Notes: a model not told the origin generated them from the letters alone. Shown: positions 46,893 to 60,252, numbered from the stretch's first letter. The stretch: 64,000 nt of DNA from Cavenderia fasciculata (GCF_000203815.1 NW_004457737.1:124001-188000); one strand, 5' to 3'. Numbers and translations are program-made.

Positions 46893-47350
46893 TAACCTAT
46901 AGACAACAACAACAACAACAACAAAACAATCAAAATCAATCTTGTAGAACAATAATTAATAATAACAAATATTTTATATCAATGTCCCCCCCCCCCCCCC
47001 CCACCCGACTCAACAAAACTACTACCTCAACAATCATTATCATAGTCAGAAACATACTAACGTAGCATGCACACACACCTCCATAAAGACAATTACAATC
47101 ACCAACAAAGCACCATCACCAAACTATTTATTTATTTTTGGACATTGGACCTCCTACCCATTTTTTGAAAAAGAGTTGGAGAACTCTTAATCTATCTATC
47201 TATCTAACCAACCAACATGAACAATTAACAAAACAAATAATAATAATTTATTTATTTAAATTATCTATAAATCAAATTAATAAATAACAATACACAAGTG
47301 TAAGATACAAAAGTATAACCCTTTAAATAATAAATGATTTATTTATTTAT
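46893..47350. other. Convergent intergenic region with a C17 tract
   Basis: Contains 17 consecutive C at 46986-47002 in an otherwise AT-rich stretch, followed by C-rich and A-rich text and a short (CTAT)n tract. No coding evidence. Confidence 0.6.
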
Positions 47351-48699
47351 TTATTTTTTATTTTTGTTGAATGCACCAACTGATTGTAAATAATTAAAAG
47401 CTGAAGAGTTTGATCTTTCATGCTCTTCTTTGACACGATCTAAATTGATTGATTCTGGAAAGTGTTTGTGGACAAACTTGAGGATTGAGATCCAACCATT
47501 TTTGATGATACGATTATTCATTGATTTGTACTGTTTGACAAGACCATTTTCTACGAGGTACTTGGCAACTGACAAATGACCATTGGAGAGAGCTGCTTCG
47601 AGTGCCTTTTGAGTGCATCCTTCTTTACGGTTACGATGTAAAAATGATACGATAGAGAGATGACCATTTTTTGCGGCCAAGTCCATGGCATCGGTAGTTA
47701 CAACGTCTGGATTACGAGAATGAATAAATTCGACACAGGCAAGGTGACCATTCTCTGCAGCAAGAGCCATACCATTGTGTGGATCGACTTGACGACAAAG
47801 TCTGAACCCCTCGCTATAAAAGAACTTTAAAATATCCAAATGACCATAGGCAGCGGCATCATCAACAGTCTTCCATGGAACATTATTTCCTATCAAAGTT
47901 GGATAGATTCTTTGGACCCATGACAAGTTTCCTTTGATAACTGCCATATGAATTTCCTCCATACCCAATTCCCATCCATGTTCAAGTAACAATTCTACGA
48001 CTTGCCAATGTTCTCCTCTAAATGCTTCTTCCATTATCTTGGTATCTCTAACTTCACCTTTGCCAAGTTTGTTTTCAATAATGTATTTGACAATATCAAT
48101 GTTACCTTTGGAAGCAGCCAACAATAGAGTCTTTTCAGTTGTCTTTTTTGTTAATTCTACCTCTCCTCCTTCTTCTTCTTGTTCTTTTAACAATCTTTTA
48201 AACTCTTCCAAGTTACCCTCCTTTTCATTTGCAATTCCAGTTAAAGAAGAAGATGAAGATGATTCTGTAGTAGTAGTAGTAATAGTAGTTTGTGATTCCT
48301 TCTTTGTTGTCATAATCTTACTAGCACCTTCAGTTCTATTCTCTTTTAAAAAGGTAATAATATCTTGATGATTATTCTCGATAGCTCTATCCATGGCTCT
48401 CTTTGTGCAACCTTCAAGTCTGTTGAAATGGAGGAACTTGACGACATCCAATTTGCCGGCCTGACAAGCTAGATCCATGGCATTGACTGAACAAACGATA
48501 TCTGGATAACGGGTATGCAAGTATTGTAGAATATCAATATTACCAATAAAGGAAACATGATCCATCAATTCTGGGCTTGGTTCAAAATCTGGTGACCATA
48601 CCAACAGTTCTTTCAATGTTGACAAGGTTGCATTAGGTAATGAACAATATTGGTTGATTGCTTTTGATCTTTTACTCTCATCAATTAATTCTAATTGAC

Positions 48700-48732
<33 letters not shown>

Positions 48733-48805
48733 GTAAATGTTGTTTGATTGTATCCCAATCTTGTCCACTTTCAATAAGTTGTAATACTTTTGTTGTTGTA
48801 GCCAT
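47351..48805 (-). CDS. Ankyrin-repeat protein
   Basis: 484 residues in one exon. It contains at least ten degenerate ankyrin-type units of ~30-33 residues, each like GHLDILKFF or GHLACVEFIHSRNPD. The clearest are DLACQAGKLDVVKFLHFNRL, DRAIENNHQDIITFL, AASKGNIDIVKYIIEN, DAAAYGHLDILKFFYSEG, ALAAENGHLACVEFI, DLAAKNGHLSIVSFLHRNRK and ALSNGHLSVAKYLVENGL. A poly-Thr tract and an acidic insert (EEEGGEVELTKKTTEK) lie between. This style of repeat, with HxNR-x-EGCT phrases, is abundant in dictyostelid genomes, where large families exist. It is probably a protein-interaction scaffold; no catalytic domain is seen. Partner unknown. Confidence 0.85.
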
Positions 48806-49314
48806 TATTATTATTATTATTATTTACTATTGTTTATATCTAGAATATATAAAACTTATATGTATGTATGTTGTATGTTGTATTGATTTACATTGTAAAC
48901 AAAGATCACTTGTATAAATAATGATAGTAAAACTGGTCCATTCTCATCTTTAGTGCTAGTTCCCCAGATAATGAGAATGAAAGACGACCTTCAACTTTGT
49001 AGATGACGGTGCTCTCTGAAACATTTTGAAAACTCGTCGAAAAAGAGATGAGAAATCCAAGTCAGAGAGATAGAAATACTGAGCTTCCCTCTTTTGAACT
49101 GGTAGTTACTATAAGTGAATATGGTTGGATCAACAATATAACACTTCTCTATTACTTGGGATTATTCATTCCTCATTTCTTCTTTAAAATTGAGTCATAT
49201 TAAATTAATTAATAAAATAACTACTTTTGGTTTTGGAAACAAATAAAATATTTGTTTATCATCATGATTGGTTTATTCAATGAGTTGGATTGTTGCGTTT
49301 GTTGAGACTTCTTT
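48806..49314. other. Intergenic region
   Basis: About 500 bases between the ankyrin gene start and the HMG-CoA synthase end, both on the minus strand. No supported gene or structured element. Confidence 0.4.
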
Positions 49315-50802
49315 CTAGATTTTCTTTAAACATTTGGCAACATTGTAAACACGACGAAGAGTAGAATAGGTACGGTCGTATTGTCTTCTACCAACATCAT
49401 CGACACGCTTCAAGTAGAAGGAATTGGGGAAGAGACTATTGACAGAGTCGGATGGAGTGTAGTCCTTGAGGTTGTGACGTTGTTCACGGAGAGTAAGGGT
49501 GGAGGTGAATTCCTCTGGAGTGACACGGGTACGGGCATCAAGACGGTTCTTGAGATCTACCTTTTGGACCATCTCCTCGATCGATGAACGAACTTTGAAA
49601 GAGAAGGCCGAGGCTGATAAACCAGAACCGTACGAGAATGTGAGGACACGCTTACCAATCAAATCCTTGCTACGCTCGTTAAAGAGTGACAACAAGCCTG
49701 AATAGGTACTGCCACAGTAGGTGTTACCGAGTTGTTTGGCCAAGAGGGTCGATGGAGCTACCTTGGTGTTATAGTCTTCCTTGGAGAGACTGATCAATGC
49801 CTTTTCCAAGTCAGTGTTAAAGTAGGTCTCTTCAGGCTTCAATGAAGCATATTGTTGAAGTGACTTGAACTTTTCTTCATTTGGATTATTTAAAAAGTCA
49901 TTGTATAACTAAGTAAGGGGAAATAAAAATAAATTTGAATCAATAAAAATTAGTCCAAGGATTTTCTTATACGGGGTGTTAAGGATTTTTTGGGATTTAC
50001 ATACCATTCTACCAAAAGATTTTTGAACCAATTTGTTGTATGGTGAATGGAAGATGGCATAGTCGACTTGAGAGAGATCGAATTTAGAGGGACTGTATTT
50101 ACGCTCAAAGGTGTTACGGTAACGACCGTAGCAGTTATCGATGGCACGGAGGTAACAAGAGATGGAGAGCTTACCGTCGACACGTGGGTACTCGGATTCC
50201 ATGTCAGGCTTGTAAAAGTCATAGACATTCTCCATGTGGACACCACGGAGACCAGACTCAAAGGTGATGGGTGCGTTTGGACCAATGAGCATGGCAACGA
50301 CACCGGCACCACCGGTTGGACGGGCTGGACCCTTTTCATAAACGGCAATATCACCGGCGACGACAATGGCGTTACGACCATCCCAGTACGAGGACTCGAT
50401 CCATTGGAGGGCATTGTGCAAGGCAGAGGTACCACCGTAGCAGGCGTTGATGGTGTCGATACCATCGATAGAGGTGTTGCCCGAGGCGGCAAAGAGATCC
50501 ATCAAAACAGTCTTGATGGATTTGGCCTTGTCAATGACAGTCTCGGTACCGACTTCAAGACGACCGATCGAGTGTGGATCAACGTTGTACTTTTCCAAGA
50601 GATTCGAGACGGCATTGAGTGACAATGAGTAAATGTCCTCACGATCACCGCAAAAGGACATATTGGTTTGGCCAAGACCGACAGTGTATTTACCGGCAGA
50701 GACTCCATCAAACTTTTCCAAATCTTCTTGGGCTACATAGGTCTTTGGAAAATAGATTTCCATTCCTAAAATACCAACATTTTCTGGTCTTGTATTATTC
50801 AT
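49315..50802 (-). CDS. hgsA: Hydroxymethylglutaryl-CoA synthase
   Basis: Condenses acetyl-CoA with acetoacetyl-CoA to HMG-CoA in the mevalonate pathway, which feeds sterols and prenyl groups. 463 residues from exons 50802-50005 and 49908-49315 (phase 0). The catalytic Cys is at 121 in [11 protein letters not shown], the His at 252 in [17 protein letters not shown], and the Glu of the LEVGTET motif is near 84-88. The C-terminal part keeps [10 protein letters not shown] and [13 protein letters not shown]. The length and absence of a presequence match the cytosolic form. Codon use is GC-richer than most neighbours, a sign of strong expression. D. discoideum has two such genes (hgsA, hgsB); which one this is cannot be decided here. 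Confidence 0.95.
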
Positions 50803-53495
50803 TTTTTTAAATTAAAGTATATATAAATAGAGTGATTTAAAGTTGTAGTAAAGGTTGTTGTGATTTTAAATAGAAAAGTAAATGATCAAAAATGAACAGT
50901 CAAATTAATTTGTTGTGTTAAATATTTTTTTAAAAGAAAAAAAATAGTGTCGTTTTGAAATGATTGGTCGAATGTGTGAAGATTGAAAATCAAACAAATG
51001 TGAGATTTATGATTGATGTGTTTGGTAGGTAATGTAGCAAAGGGGTGCGGTATTTGTGTTTAAAGAGTAGAGTGATTGGTTGATATTCGTTTATCTAGTT
51101 TATCTAGTTTAAAAATGTGTAATGTATTTATATAAATATATATTATAATAATAATTTAATTGTCGAGTAGGGGTAAGTTGAACAATTAAATATAGATATA
51201 GTATATAATAATAAAATAATTTTGATTATTAAAATAGTATAGTATGTGATATAGAATAGTGAAATATTAAAATACACAAATAAAAAGATAATGAATGATT
51301 ATTATTTATTTATTTGTTTGGTTGGTTGTTGGAGAGTTATTGTAGCGTATGTGTGTGAACTGTGAGAGAGGAGATAAAAAGTGTTTTAGGTAAGAGTTAG
51401 TTGGGATGGGAAAATCTAACTCTCTCTCTTGAAAATGATAAAAAAATAAAATAAATTTAATTTAATGTTCATGGTTTCCCTCGTGAACACAAGAGAGAGA
51501 TACCCTCACCCACATGAGCCGCCTCATTGCTGGTATCAAGCGAGGAGAGATGAACAAAAATATCTTACCCTATGCCCAATTTTTCATGAAAATTTATATT
51601 AATTGGTTTCTTTAGCACACAAGAACAGTAAGAACCTCACACCCATTGCAATTGCTCTGTCTAAAAGTTAAAAATAATTGTTATTGCTCAGGAATCTGCC
51701 ACCTTTTTTGAAGCGGTCGAATCGTCTGATCATCACTATTTTGCGCATTTTTCGTTGACTCTCTGCCATAGGATAGGGGCAGTTTTCGTAAAAAAATCTC
51801 GTGCTTACCAGTGCTGCAAACCGACAAAAACGATCATCAACACATAATTATCCCAATACAGGGATGAAAGTGAATCTGTTCATTCTTGGAACCAACCATT
51901 CTCCCGACCTAATCCTATTCAAGGGGGTGGATTAAACCAAGTCATAAATTAATATTATTTTATTTAATAGAGGTTATAGATAGAATAGATAAAATTGGTT
52001 GTAGTTTATATTATTACATGCTTACTAATGAGTATTGGTAATACCATCTAAGCAAAGCTAGCAGATCCCCCCCACACGCTATTAATATTTACATAGTAAT
52101 GTGGTGAAGATGAATGAAGTTGTGGGAATGGAGGGTTTGTTATTTAGGTAGATCCATTATTGCCCATACATTGGTAAACATTTTACATCATCGTCGTCGT
52201 CACCTTTTATGGAGAATAAAAAGTCATACCAACCCTGCACATCTTATCTGCTGCATGCTGTCAAGTATGAGATTGATCCTTATATATATATATACCCTAC
52301 AAATAATACACACTTTATAAATATAAACTATATTCGTGAACGGGAAATACAAAGTTTGGTGGGTATGATTTCAAAAATATATAAAAAAATCATGTGATCA
52401 GATAGATGTATACCACTCAGATGAACTTCCGATCGCCAAAATTTGTCCGTTGAACAATCTGCAAGAAAATTTAAAAAAAATTGGTTTTTTTTGGGTTTCC
52501 CTCTCATGACTTTGCATCATCAGCAACAGCACAGCAGCTCTCCCTCTCTACACCCAACAAACCTTAAACATCATCAGTAGCACTTTAAAGAGAGAGAGAG
52601 AATCAAACTACTTTTATACGATTTATTATTATAATCAACAATAGTTGCTTGAGAGGTGCTTTTTACAAAAGTACTCGTCAAGCATTGTATAATCAACATC
52701 ATCATCACGACTCAGATATAGTATCTATCCCTTTTTTTTGATGTAAGTGTCATTTATAGATTGGGACTTCCATGATCCTAATGGAAGTAGTCACCAAAAA
52801 CACACCCACACATACACCATCAGCAAGCAGGCGGGCAGACAGCACTATAATAACCAAACTTAACCAATCAATCGATCAATCAATCAATCCATCAAATCAT
52901 CTGATCGATTTAAATCTTTCTTTGCATTGGCACCAACTATGAATCTTTGCAATAGTCATACAACATTTTTCATTATATCATACACCAATCTCTGATCATA
53001 CACTACTATTACACACACTCAACGGTTGGCGTGGGTGGGTACTAGTGTTTTTGCAACCACGATCGTGTATGGTGTAGTAGAGTAGAGAAACAATCAATGC
53101 ATTTTTAACGACAAGAAAACAAGACAATAGTTTGTAATAATCCAGAGGAGAAGACTGTTGTTGTTCTTTTTAAACAAACATCTATTAACACATAAATTAA
53201 AATCATAAAACTTTTCAGTAGAAGAGAGAGTCTCTTATTTCTTCAAACTTTTTAAAAATATCAGCTCAAACTAAACTACCTATACTATACGGACTTTATT
53301 ATTAACATACACTTTTATACTATATACAAATAGATATAAACAACTATACAACTACTATTACTATTACTATTACTACAATCAAACATTAGAATCATTATAT
53401 TACGACTACTACTAATTTGAAACAACATATATGTATAATATTACAAATACAAAGAGATAGAAGGATAGAAGAGTAAACAAAAAAAGAAAACAAAA
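50803..53495. other. Long gene-free region (2.7 kb) between divergent genes
   Basis: Largest gap in the window, between HMG-CoA synthase and Lis1. No open frame with protein-like composition. It includes GC-richer patches near 51460-51560 (with GTTCATGGTTTCCCTCGTGAAC, an imperfect palindrome), 51680-51800, 51880-51930 and 52190-52260, separated by AT-rich DNA. The last ~900 bases are probably the Lis1 promoter and leader (A-rich, many ACTACTATTA-like phrases). A sterol-responsive promoter for the synthase, or a non-coding RNA, could lie here; I cannot show either. Confidence 0.45.
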
Positions 53496-54937
53496 ATGGT
53501 TCTTACAAATAAACAAAAAGAGGAATTGTAAGTTAGATAGAGAGAGAGAGAGAGAGAGAGAAGGGTAACGATGATGAATGATGATGATGAATTCAGTTAC
53601 TTATATTTGTTTTTATTTAATTTAATGTTTGTAGGAATGGAGCAATATTAGATTATTTAGAAACTTCAGGATATAATACAAGTTTGGAAGAATTTAAAAA
53701 AGAAACCAATGTAGAGATTGATCCAAAGAAGAAAGGATTATTGGAAAAGAAATGGACGTCTGTCATTAGATTACAAAAAAAGGTGATGGATTTGGAGGCA
53801 AAGGTTGTACAGTTGGAAGAGGAATTGAACGCAGGCGGACGAGGAAGTGCCGCACGTCGAGGCAAGGAGGATGCATTGCCTCGTCCACCCGAGAAACACA
53901 CACTCACAGGACATCGTAATTGTATCAATGCCGTCAGATTCCATCCATCGTTTTCACTGTTGGTGTCGGCATCTGAAGATGCCACCATGAAGGTATGGGA
54001 CTTTGACAGCGGAGAGTTTGAACGCACAATGAAGGGTCACACCAATGCAGTGCAAGACATTGATTTTGACAAGACGGGTAACGTCATGGCTTCGTGTTCG
54101 GCCGACCTTACGATTAAGCTGTGGGATTTTCAGACTTACGACAATACCAAAACACTTCATGGCCACGACCACAATGTCAGTTGTGTCAAGTTTCTCCCAA
54201 GTGGCGACCAGTTGGTCAGCTCTTCGCGTGACAAGACCATCAAGGTGTGGGAGGTGGCTACGGGCTACTGTGTCAAGACGATGACCGGCCACGAGGACTG
54301 GGTTCGTCGCATCGTCGTCTCTGAGGACGGCACTTGTATAGCTAGTTGTAGTTCGGATCAAACTGCGCGTCTCTGGAATTTGGCCAAGGGCGAGTGTATA
54401 ATGACTTTTAGAGAACACAGTCATGTCGTCGAATGTGTTGCCTTTTCACCGGCAAACATTGTAGAAATTCCAGGTTCTCTCCTCTCTACTGCAGAGGGAA
54501 GAACGAGGGCTAAAGTTGGTGCTGGTGGTACTTCATTTGGTCAATCAGGTTATTTGGCTACAGGTTCAAGAGATAAAACTATAAAGATTTGGGAAATTGC
54601 AACTGGTCGTTGTTTACAAACTTATGTAAGAAATAGATAAAACAAAAAGAATAATAGATGATTAATATTTTATTTATTTCTATTTATTTGTATTTATTTC
54701 TAGATTGGACATGATAATTGGGTAAGATCAGTTAGATTCCACCCATGCGGAAAGTATTTATTAAGTGTTGGGGATGATAAAACAATCAGAGTTTGGGATA
54801 TTGCACAGGGAAGATGTATAAAAACTATAAACGATGCTCATAGTCATTTTGTATCATGTTTAGATTTTTGTTCACATAATCCTCATATTGCTACAGGAGG
54901 TGTAGATGATGTTATTAAAGTTTGGAAATTAGGTTAA
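53496..54937 (+). CDS. lis1: Lis1 (PAFAH1B1), dynein regulator
   Basis: Dynein cofactor that binds the motor ring and controls centrosome and nuclear positioning. 418 residues, close to human LIS1 (410). Exons: 53496-53527, 53635-54625 and 54704-54937. The N-terminus has the LisH dimerisation motif ([20 protein letters not shown]), followed by a coiled coil ([27 protein letters not shown]). Seven WD40 blades follow, with clear ends VWDFDSG, LWDFQT, VWEVATG, LWNLAKG, IWEIATG, VWDIAQG and VWKLG. An insert in blade 6 ([15 protein letters not shown]-type loop) is as in other Lis1 proteins. Exon 2 is GC-rich. Assignment is secure. Confidence 0.97.
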
Positions 54938-55034
54938 TAAATAATTAGATTAAAAAAATAAATTTAAATATTATAAAAATCAAAACAAACAACAAATCAA
55001 ATACAATCATATATTTTGTGTAATTTAATTTAAT

Positions 55035-57867
55035 TTATTTCAAATCCATTGGTTGATTTGTAGTATTATCAGTATTGTTATTATTAATATTAATATTTTC
55101 AATGATTGGTTGTTGAATTGGTTGAATATTTGGATTATTTAAAGTAATAGTTTGTTGTTGTTGTTTTTTATCTTGTCTTGATTGTTTAATGTTTGAATAT
55201 AATTTATGATACATTAATTCATCCTTTTTAGAAACTGATGGTTTGGTCTTGGTGAGTGCATAGTCAAAATCGGCCATTGAAACGGGTGACATGACATGGT
55301 TGGCTGTGGCAGTCGATGTTTTGGGATTGCTTTGAAGAGCATCAAATCCTCTGTCCAAGGCAGACATACCGGCTTCTTTGACAAGGAGCGATAGATCGGC
55401 ACCTGAAAAGGCCTCACAACGTTGGTCGTGGGCAACAGTCTCGAGATTAATGTCTTGGCCAAGTGGAATCTTGTTGGTGAGCGTACGGAGAATATCGACA
55501 CGTTCTTGGGGTGTTGGTAGTGGAACGTAGAGGAGTTTGTCGAGACGTCCGGGACGGAGCATAGCCTGATCGATAATATCGGGTCTGTTGGTGGCAGCGA
55601 CGATAAACACTTCACTACGTTTCTCGAGACCGTCCATTTCGGTGAGCAGTTGGTTGACGACACGCTCGGTGGCTTGGCTACCCTCGGACCCACGCTTGGG
55701 TGCAAGAGCATCAAACTCATCGAAAAAGATGACGCATGGTGCCGACGCAGAGGCACGTGAAAACACTTGACGCACAGCACGTTCAGACTCACCGACATAC
55801 TTGTTGAGTAGTTCCGGTCCCTTGACAGAGATAAAGTTGGCTTGACATTCTGCAGCGACGGCCTTGGCGAGCAAGGTCTTACCACAACCTGGTGGGCCGT
55901 ACATGAGTACACCGGCAGGTGAGTCAATACCCATCTTTTTGTAGATACCTGGGTATTTGATGGGACGGAGAATAGTCTTGGTCAACTCTTCTCTAATGCC
56001 AGTTAGAGCACCAATATCCTCCCAAGTAACGTTGGGAATAGTGGCAAAACCTTCACGTTTGGCAGAGGGTTGTACCTTTTTAGTTGCCTTTTTGAAATCG
56101 TCCATTTCAATGTACATGTTTTCCAACTGTTCCTTGCTCAGCGGTGTCTTCATGTCTTTGAGGAAATCAACGACCGACATGCCCGATGTTCCAGCACTGG
56201 CAATAGCAGCACCAAGAGCACTGGCGACACCATCTACACCCAAACCGGTACCAGACATTTGGTCAAACACACGGATAATGGAAAAGGTGGCAGCTTCTTG
56301 TGCAAGTAGATTGAGATCAGCACCGACATACCCTGGTGTAAGACTAGATATCTCTTCATAGTCAAATCCAGCAGCCAATCTCATCTTTCTAGTGATGACT
56401 TGTAGGATACGTGAACGTGCAGCTTGATCAGGTACACCCAATGTAATCTCCTTGTCGAATCTACCACCCATACGTAAAGCAGGATCCAATGATTCAGGTC
56501 TACTTGTTGCACCAATTACAACAATATGTCCTTTTTTAACGGGTACTGGTACAGATACATCTCCATTATTCTCATCGAAATCCAAATCATCTTCTTGTTT
56601 TGTTGGAGTATTACCTTTTGATTGTAGGGTAAGAGAATCCATACAAGTAAGGAGTTGAGCAACGATACGACGTTCCATTTCCTTTGAGGCATTTTCACGT
56701 TTTGGTGCAATTGCATCGATTTCATCGATGAATACTATACATGGTGATTGTTCGACGGCACTAGCAAACAATTGTCTAATCTTTGCTTCAGACTCTCCAG
56801 ACATACCACTAGTAATTTCTGGGGCACTAATTGAAATGAGTGGTACCTTGAGTTCACCAGCAATACAGTTTGCCAACAATGTCTTTCCACATCCAGGTGG
56901 TCCATGCAACAAGATACCCCTTGGAGGTTCAACACCCAAATGAAGATAGATTTCAGGATGTGATAGTGGGAATTCAATTTGTTGTCTAATCTCTTTAATA
57001 ACATGTTCCAATCCACCAATACAACTAAAATCAACATTTGGTACAACTCCAATTCTATTTAAATCATTATTATTACCATTTGATGATGAAGAAGATGATG
57101 ATTGTGATATTGATTTTCTTGGTTTCTTTTTACCAAGTCCATTATTATCATTTTGATTATTATTATTATTATTTTGATTGTTATTATTATTTTGTTGATT
57201 ATTATTTTTGTTATTATTATTATTATTATTGTTGTCTCTATTTCTTTTACCATTTTGATTTTGTGAAGTAGCAGTTGATAAAGGAATGAAATCTTCTTCT
57301 TTGTATTGTATGGTTGATGATACTTGTTTATATTTATCTGTTAATCTATTGTTAAGTGAGCTACCAGCAGCAGTGTTACCAGTGGTTGCTGATTTAACAG
57401 GAGTACTAGTATCCATTTTATCATCTTGTTGACTATTATTATTATTACTATTACTACTATTATCATCATCTTCAATAAGTACTACTTGTTGATCTTGTTG
57501 TTGTTGTTGTTGTTGTTGTTGATCTTGATCACCTTGATCACCACTTTCTACTTGGTCATCATCTTCTGCATCTTCATTATCAGCAGCTCTTGCCAACATT
57601 ACCTCGACAGCTTTAGAATCAATCAATCAAACAAATATATTAGAGATAATGATCATTCATCACTTTATATTCTATATTCTACATACCTCTTTCAACAATA
57701 ATTTGAAATGCTTTAGCAGGTTTTCTATTGTATTCACTATACTTTTGCCTAAGAGCATTGGAGATCTCGTCAACATCTACAAACTCTGAATTGTCGAAAT
57801 CGAGCGCTTCAATTCTTTCAATTAATTTGTTATCTATGTTTTGTGATGGTCTCTTTTTAATAACCAT
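55035..57867 (-). CDS. nvl: NVL/Rix7-type tandem AAA ATPase
   Basis: Nuclear AAA+ unfoldase required for 60S ribosomal subunit maturation. Predicted 918 residues; exons 57867-57687 and 57610-55035 join as phase 1 (ERG-A becomes ER-AVEVMLAR). The N-terminal ~60 residues form the small NVL-type helical domain (LRQKYSEYNRKPAKAFQIIV). Residues ~75-245 are low complexity, poly-Asp/Gln/Asn, with a basic NLS-like KKKPRK. D1 has GPPGCGKT at ~296 and FIDEIDAI; D2 has GPPGCGKT at ~635 and IFFDEFDALAPKRG, plus ATNRPDIIDQAMLRPGRLD. Both Walker B Glu are present. An insert in D1 (KGNTPTKQEDDLDFDENNGD) and the F-S-G-A-D-L sensor are typical of NVL rather than Cdc48, which lacks the Asn-rich head. Confidence 0.93.
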
Positions 57868-57950
57868 TGTGTGTATTTGTATCTATCTATCTTTGTAATA
57901 TTAAAATTGAGTTTAGAAAAAAACGACCGACAAACTTTCGTCTTTGTTCG

Positions 57951-57972
57951 TTTTTTTTTTTTTTTTTTTTTT
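57951..57972. repeat. T22 homopolymer
   Basis: Twenty-two consecutive T just upstream of the NVL start. Long T/A runs are common in dictyostelid promoters; its length in an assembly is unreliable. Confidence 0.9.
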
Positions 57973-58114
57973 GATTATAATCAAAGTACATGAAATAATT
58001 ATTGATGGAATAATATTAATTACGTAATTAAAATTTGAATTAATTTATTTGTTTTCTAATATTTTGGAAAGTGGATTGTTGTTGTTGATTGTTGTTGTTA
58101 TTATTATTATTTGA

Positions 58115-59412
58115 TTATTGTTGAGAGACTTTTGGTAAACCAGTTTCAAGGTTAATTAAAGATTCAGAATCTGAAAGGATTCTTGGACCTGGACCAACAC
58201 GGGTGTGGAGGATGTATTTGAGAGAGTTGGGGAAGGTGACTTCGGGAGTGTAGAGGGTGTGCATATTTTTGGGTGGTTGGTAGTCGTTGACCTTGGCAAA
58301 GACCTCGTCGGTGCCTCTGTAGTAGTTTTGGACACCTTCGCCGGCTGGGAAGTGCTTCAAAAAGAGGGAGAGCACTTCGGCGACACTCTCTTGTGGGAGG
58401 TAGATACAGGCGTTCGGTCCGGCGTCAAAAGTGTAGGCGCAACGAACAGAGCCGGCAAGCTTGTTGTAACGATGGATCAAATTCATAATGTAACGACTAG
58501 TGTCGTTGAGGTAGTAGATTGGGGGGTCGGTAGTAGCACAGACCTCGTGGAAGTCGTCCGAATCCTTCATGGTTATATCGCCAAATGTTTGGAAATCATG
58601 TTCTTGGATGGCACGCTCGATGGTGACCATACGTTCGGGGACGGTGGTGGCACAACGCTCCTTCATCATGGCCGAGGTTTGAGCCGAACGTTGCATACCG
58701 TCGGTCGAGCTGGTCTCCTTCTTCTTGTCGTTGACGACCAACACGATGATGTTCATGTCGGGCCAGTGTGACTCTGGTGCAACCTGCACGGCGATACTGT
58801 CGCTGCCGTCTGCCTTGGTACCCATCTCCCATTTGACGAATCCACCAAACATCGAACGACATGCACTACCACTGCCGAGACGAGCAATCGACGACACGTC
58901 ACCCTCTACACCGTACAACTGTGCCAACACGTATACCAAACAAGCATAACCACTGGCTGAACTAGCCAAACCGGCAGCGGTTGGGAAGTTATTGATCGAG
59001 CAAATGTGAACAAAGTGTTTCTTGTCCATCAACTTTGTAGCTCTTGATCTAATTGTCTTTAATACATTTTGATATCTTACACTATTAACATCTTCTTTTC
59101 TATAAATACATATGATCAATCGAGTGTTAACACTATATAATATATCTCTCTATATACTACTAATCATCATCTGACTACTACTACAAACTACTATATATAT
59201 ATATCTATCATTACATACTTTCCATTTAACCAAAGAGCATCTTCTTCAAAAGATTCAGATGCAACAGCAGTAGTGGTAGTCTTTAAGTCGTCTTGATGTA
59301 AAGTACCAGAGAGTGAAGAGTTGAGAGGAAGGATCAAGTTTTCATCTCTCTTTCCCCAATATTTGATGGTTGCAATATTAACTGGAGCTGTACAAGTTAC
59401 TGATGCCAACAT
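58115..59412 (-). CDS. mvd: Mevalonate diphosphate decarboxylase
   Basis: ATP-dependent decarboxylation of mevalonate 5-diphosphate to isopentenyl diphosphate. 392 residues from exons 59412-59219 and 59099-58115; the junction restores [17 protein letters not shown]. The N-terminus reads [18 protein letters not shown]...[11 protein letters not shown], the family start with the ATP- and substrate-binding Lys/Tyr. The GHMP phosphate loop is [19 protein letters not shown], followed by [19 protein letters not shown] and, later, [12 protein letters not shown] with the catalytic-region Asp. The enzyme acts three pathway steps beyond HMG-CoA reductase and 8 kb from HMG-CoA synthase. Exon 2 is very GC-rich for this genome, suggesting high expression. 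An intron of 119 bases separates the exons. Confidence 0.96.
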
Positions 59413-59865
59413 ACTGTTATTATTATTATTACTAGTAACTAACTATTTAGAAAACTATATAGAAATCAAACAACAACAATACTAATAAACTATAAAAAGA
59501 AAACTGTTTTTCAGCGTTGAACTCAAAAGGCAGAACAACGATTTTTTTATTTTTTTTGGAGATATAATCTTTAGAGTGGTCTCGAAAAGCAATAATAATA
59601 GAGCGAATGACTAGTATTGTCGATACTTTTAGTAACTTTAACAAAGTCACTAAAACATAGTTTGAATAAATGCATTCCGTTCGAGATTGACAGCTGATTT
59701 AAACGAACTGTATATTGTTGTACAACACATCATCAATTCGAACTTCAAAATTTTGTATTTTTTTTTTCTTCCTTTGTCGTGATCAATATATATATTTGAG
59801 GTGGTACACAACTTTATTAATTAATGTCCGTATAGAACACCAATAACGACGACAACAACAACAAC
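59413..59865. other. Divergent intergenic region
   Basis: Promoter space between mevalonate diphosphate decarboxylase and the following large gene. No coding or structured element recognised apart from T-runs. Confidence 0.4.
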
Positions 59866-60220
59866 ATGCTAAGAATTGGTGTGGTGGGAAGCAGATGTCT
59901 TTTGCAACAGACAGTCGTCAGTTCAAACTTGCTATCCGTTCGTAACTCGACTAGTTTATTATCGTCGTTTACACAGCAACCGACCGTTGATGATGATCAT
60001 CATCATTGCAACTACTACCACTCTTCATCATCATCATCGTCGTCATCGTCGTATTCAGGCAGGTCAAGTCGATCATCGAGTAGACCTCGTAATATCTCAA
60101 GACATTTTGATTCATCTTCATCGTCGTTATCAAAGAAGGGAGGGGGAGGAGGAGGAGGAGGGTCTAGAAAGAACTTTTCATTCAAGAATACCACCCCTTT
60201 GTCATATCAATCATCTACTA

Positions 60221-60252
<32 letters not shown>

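Noticed and set aside
51680-51760. tRNA-like TCGAATC loop in the long gene-free region
   Set aside because: The flanking bases do not form a T-arm or an acceptor stem, so no tRNA is supported.
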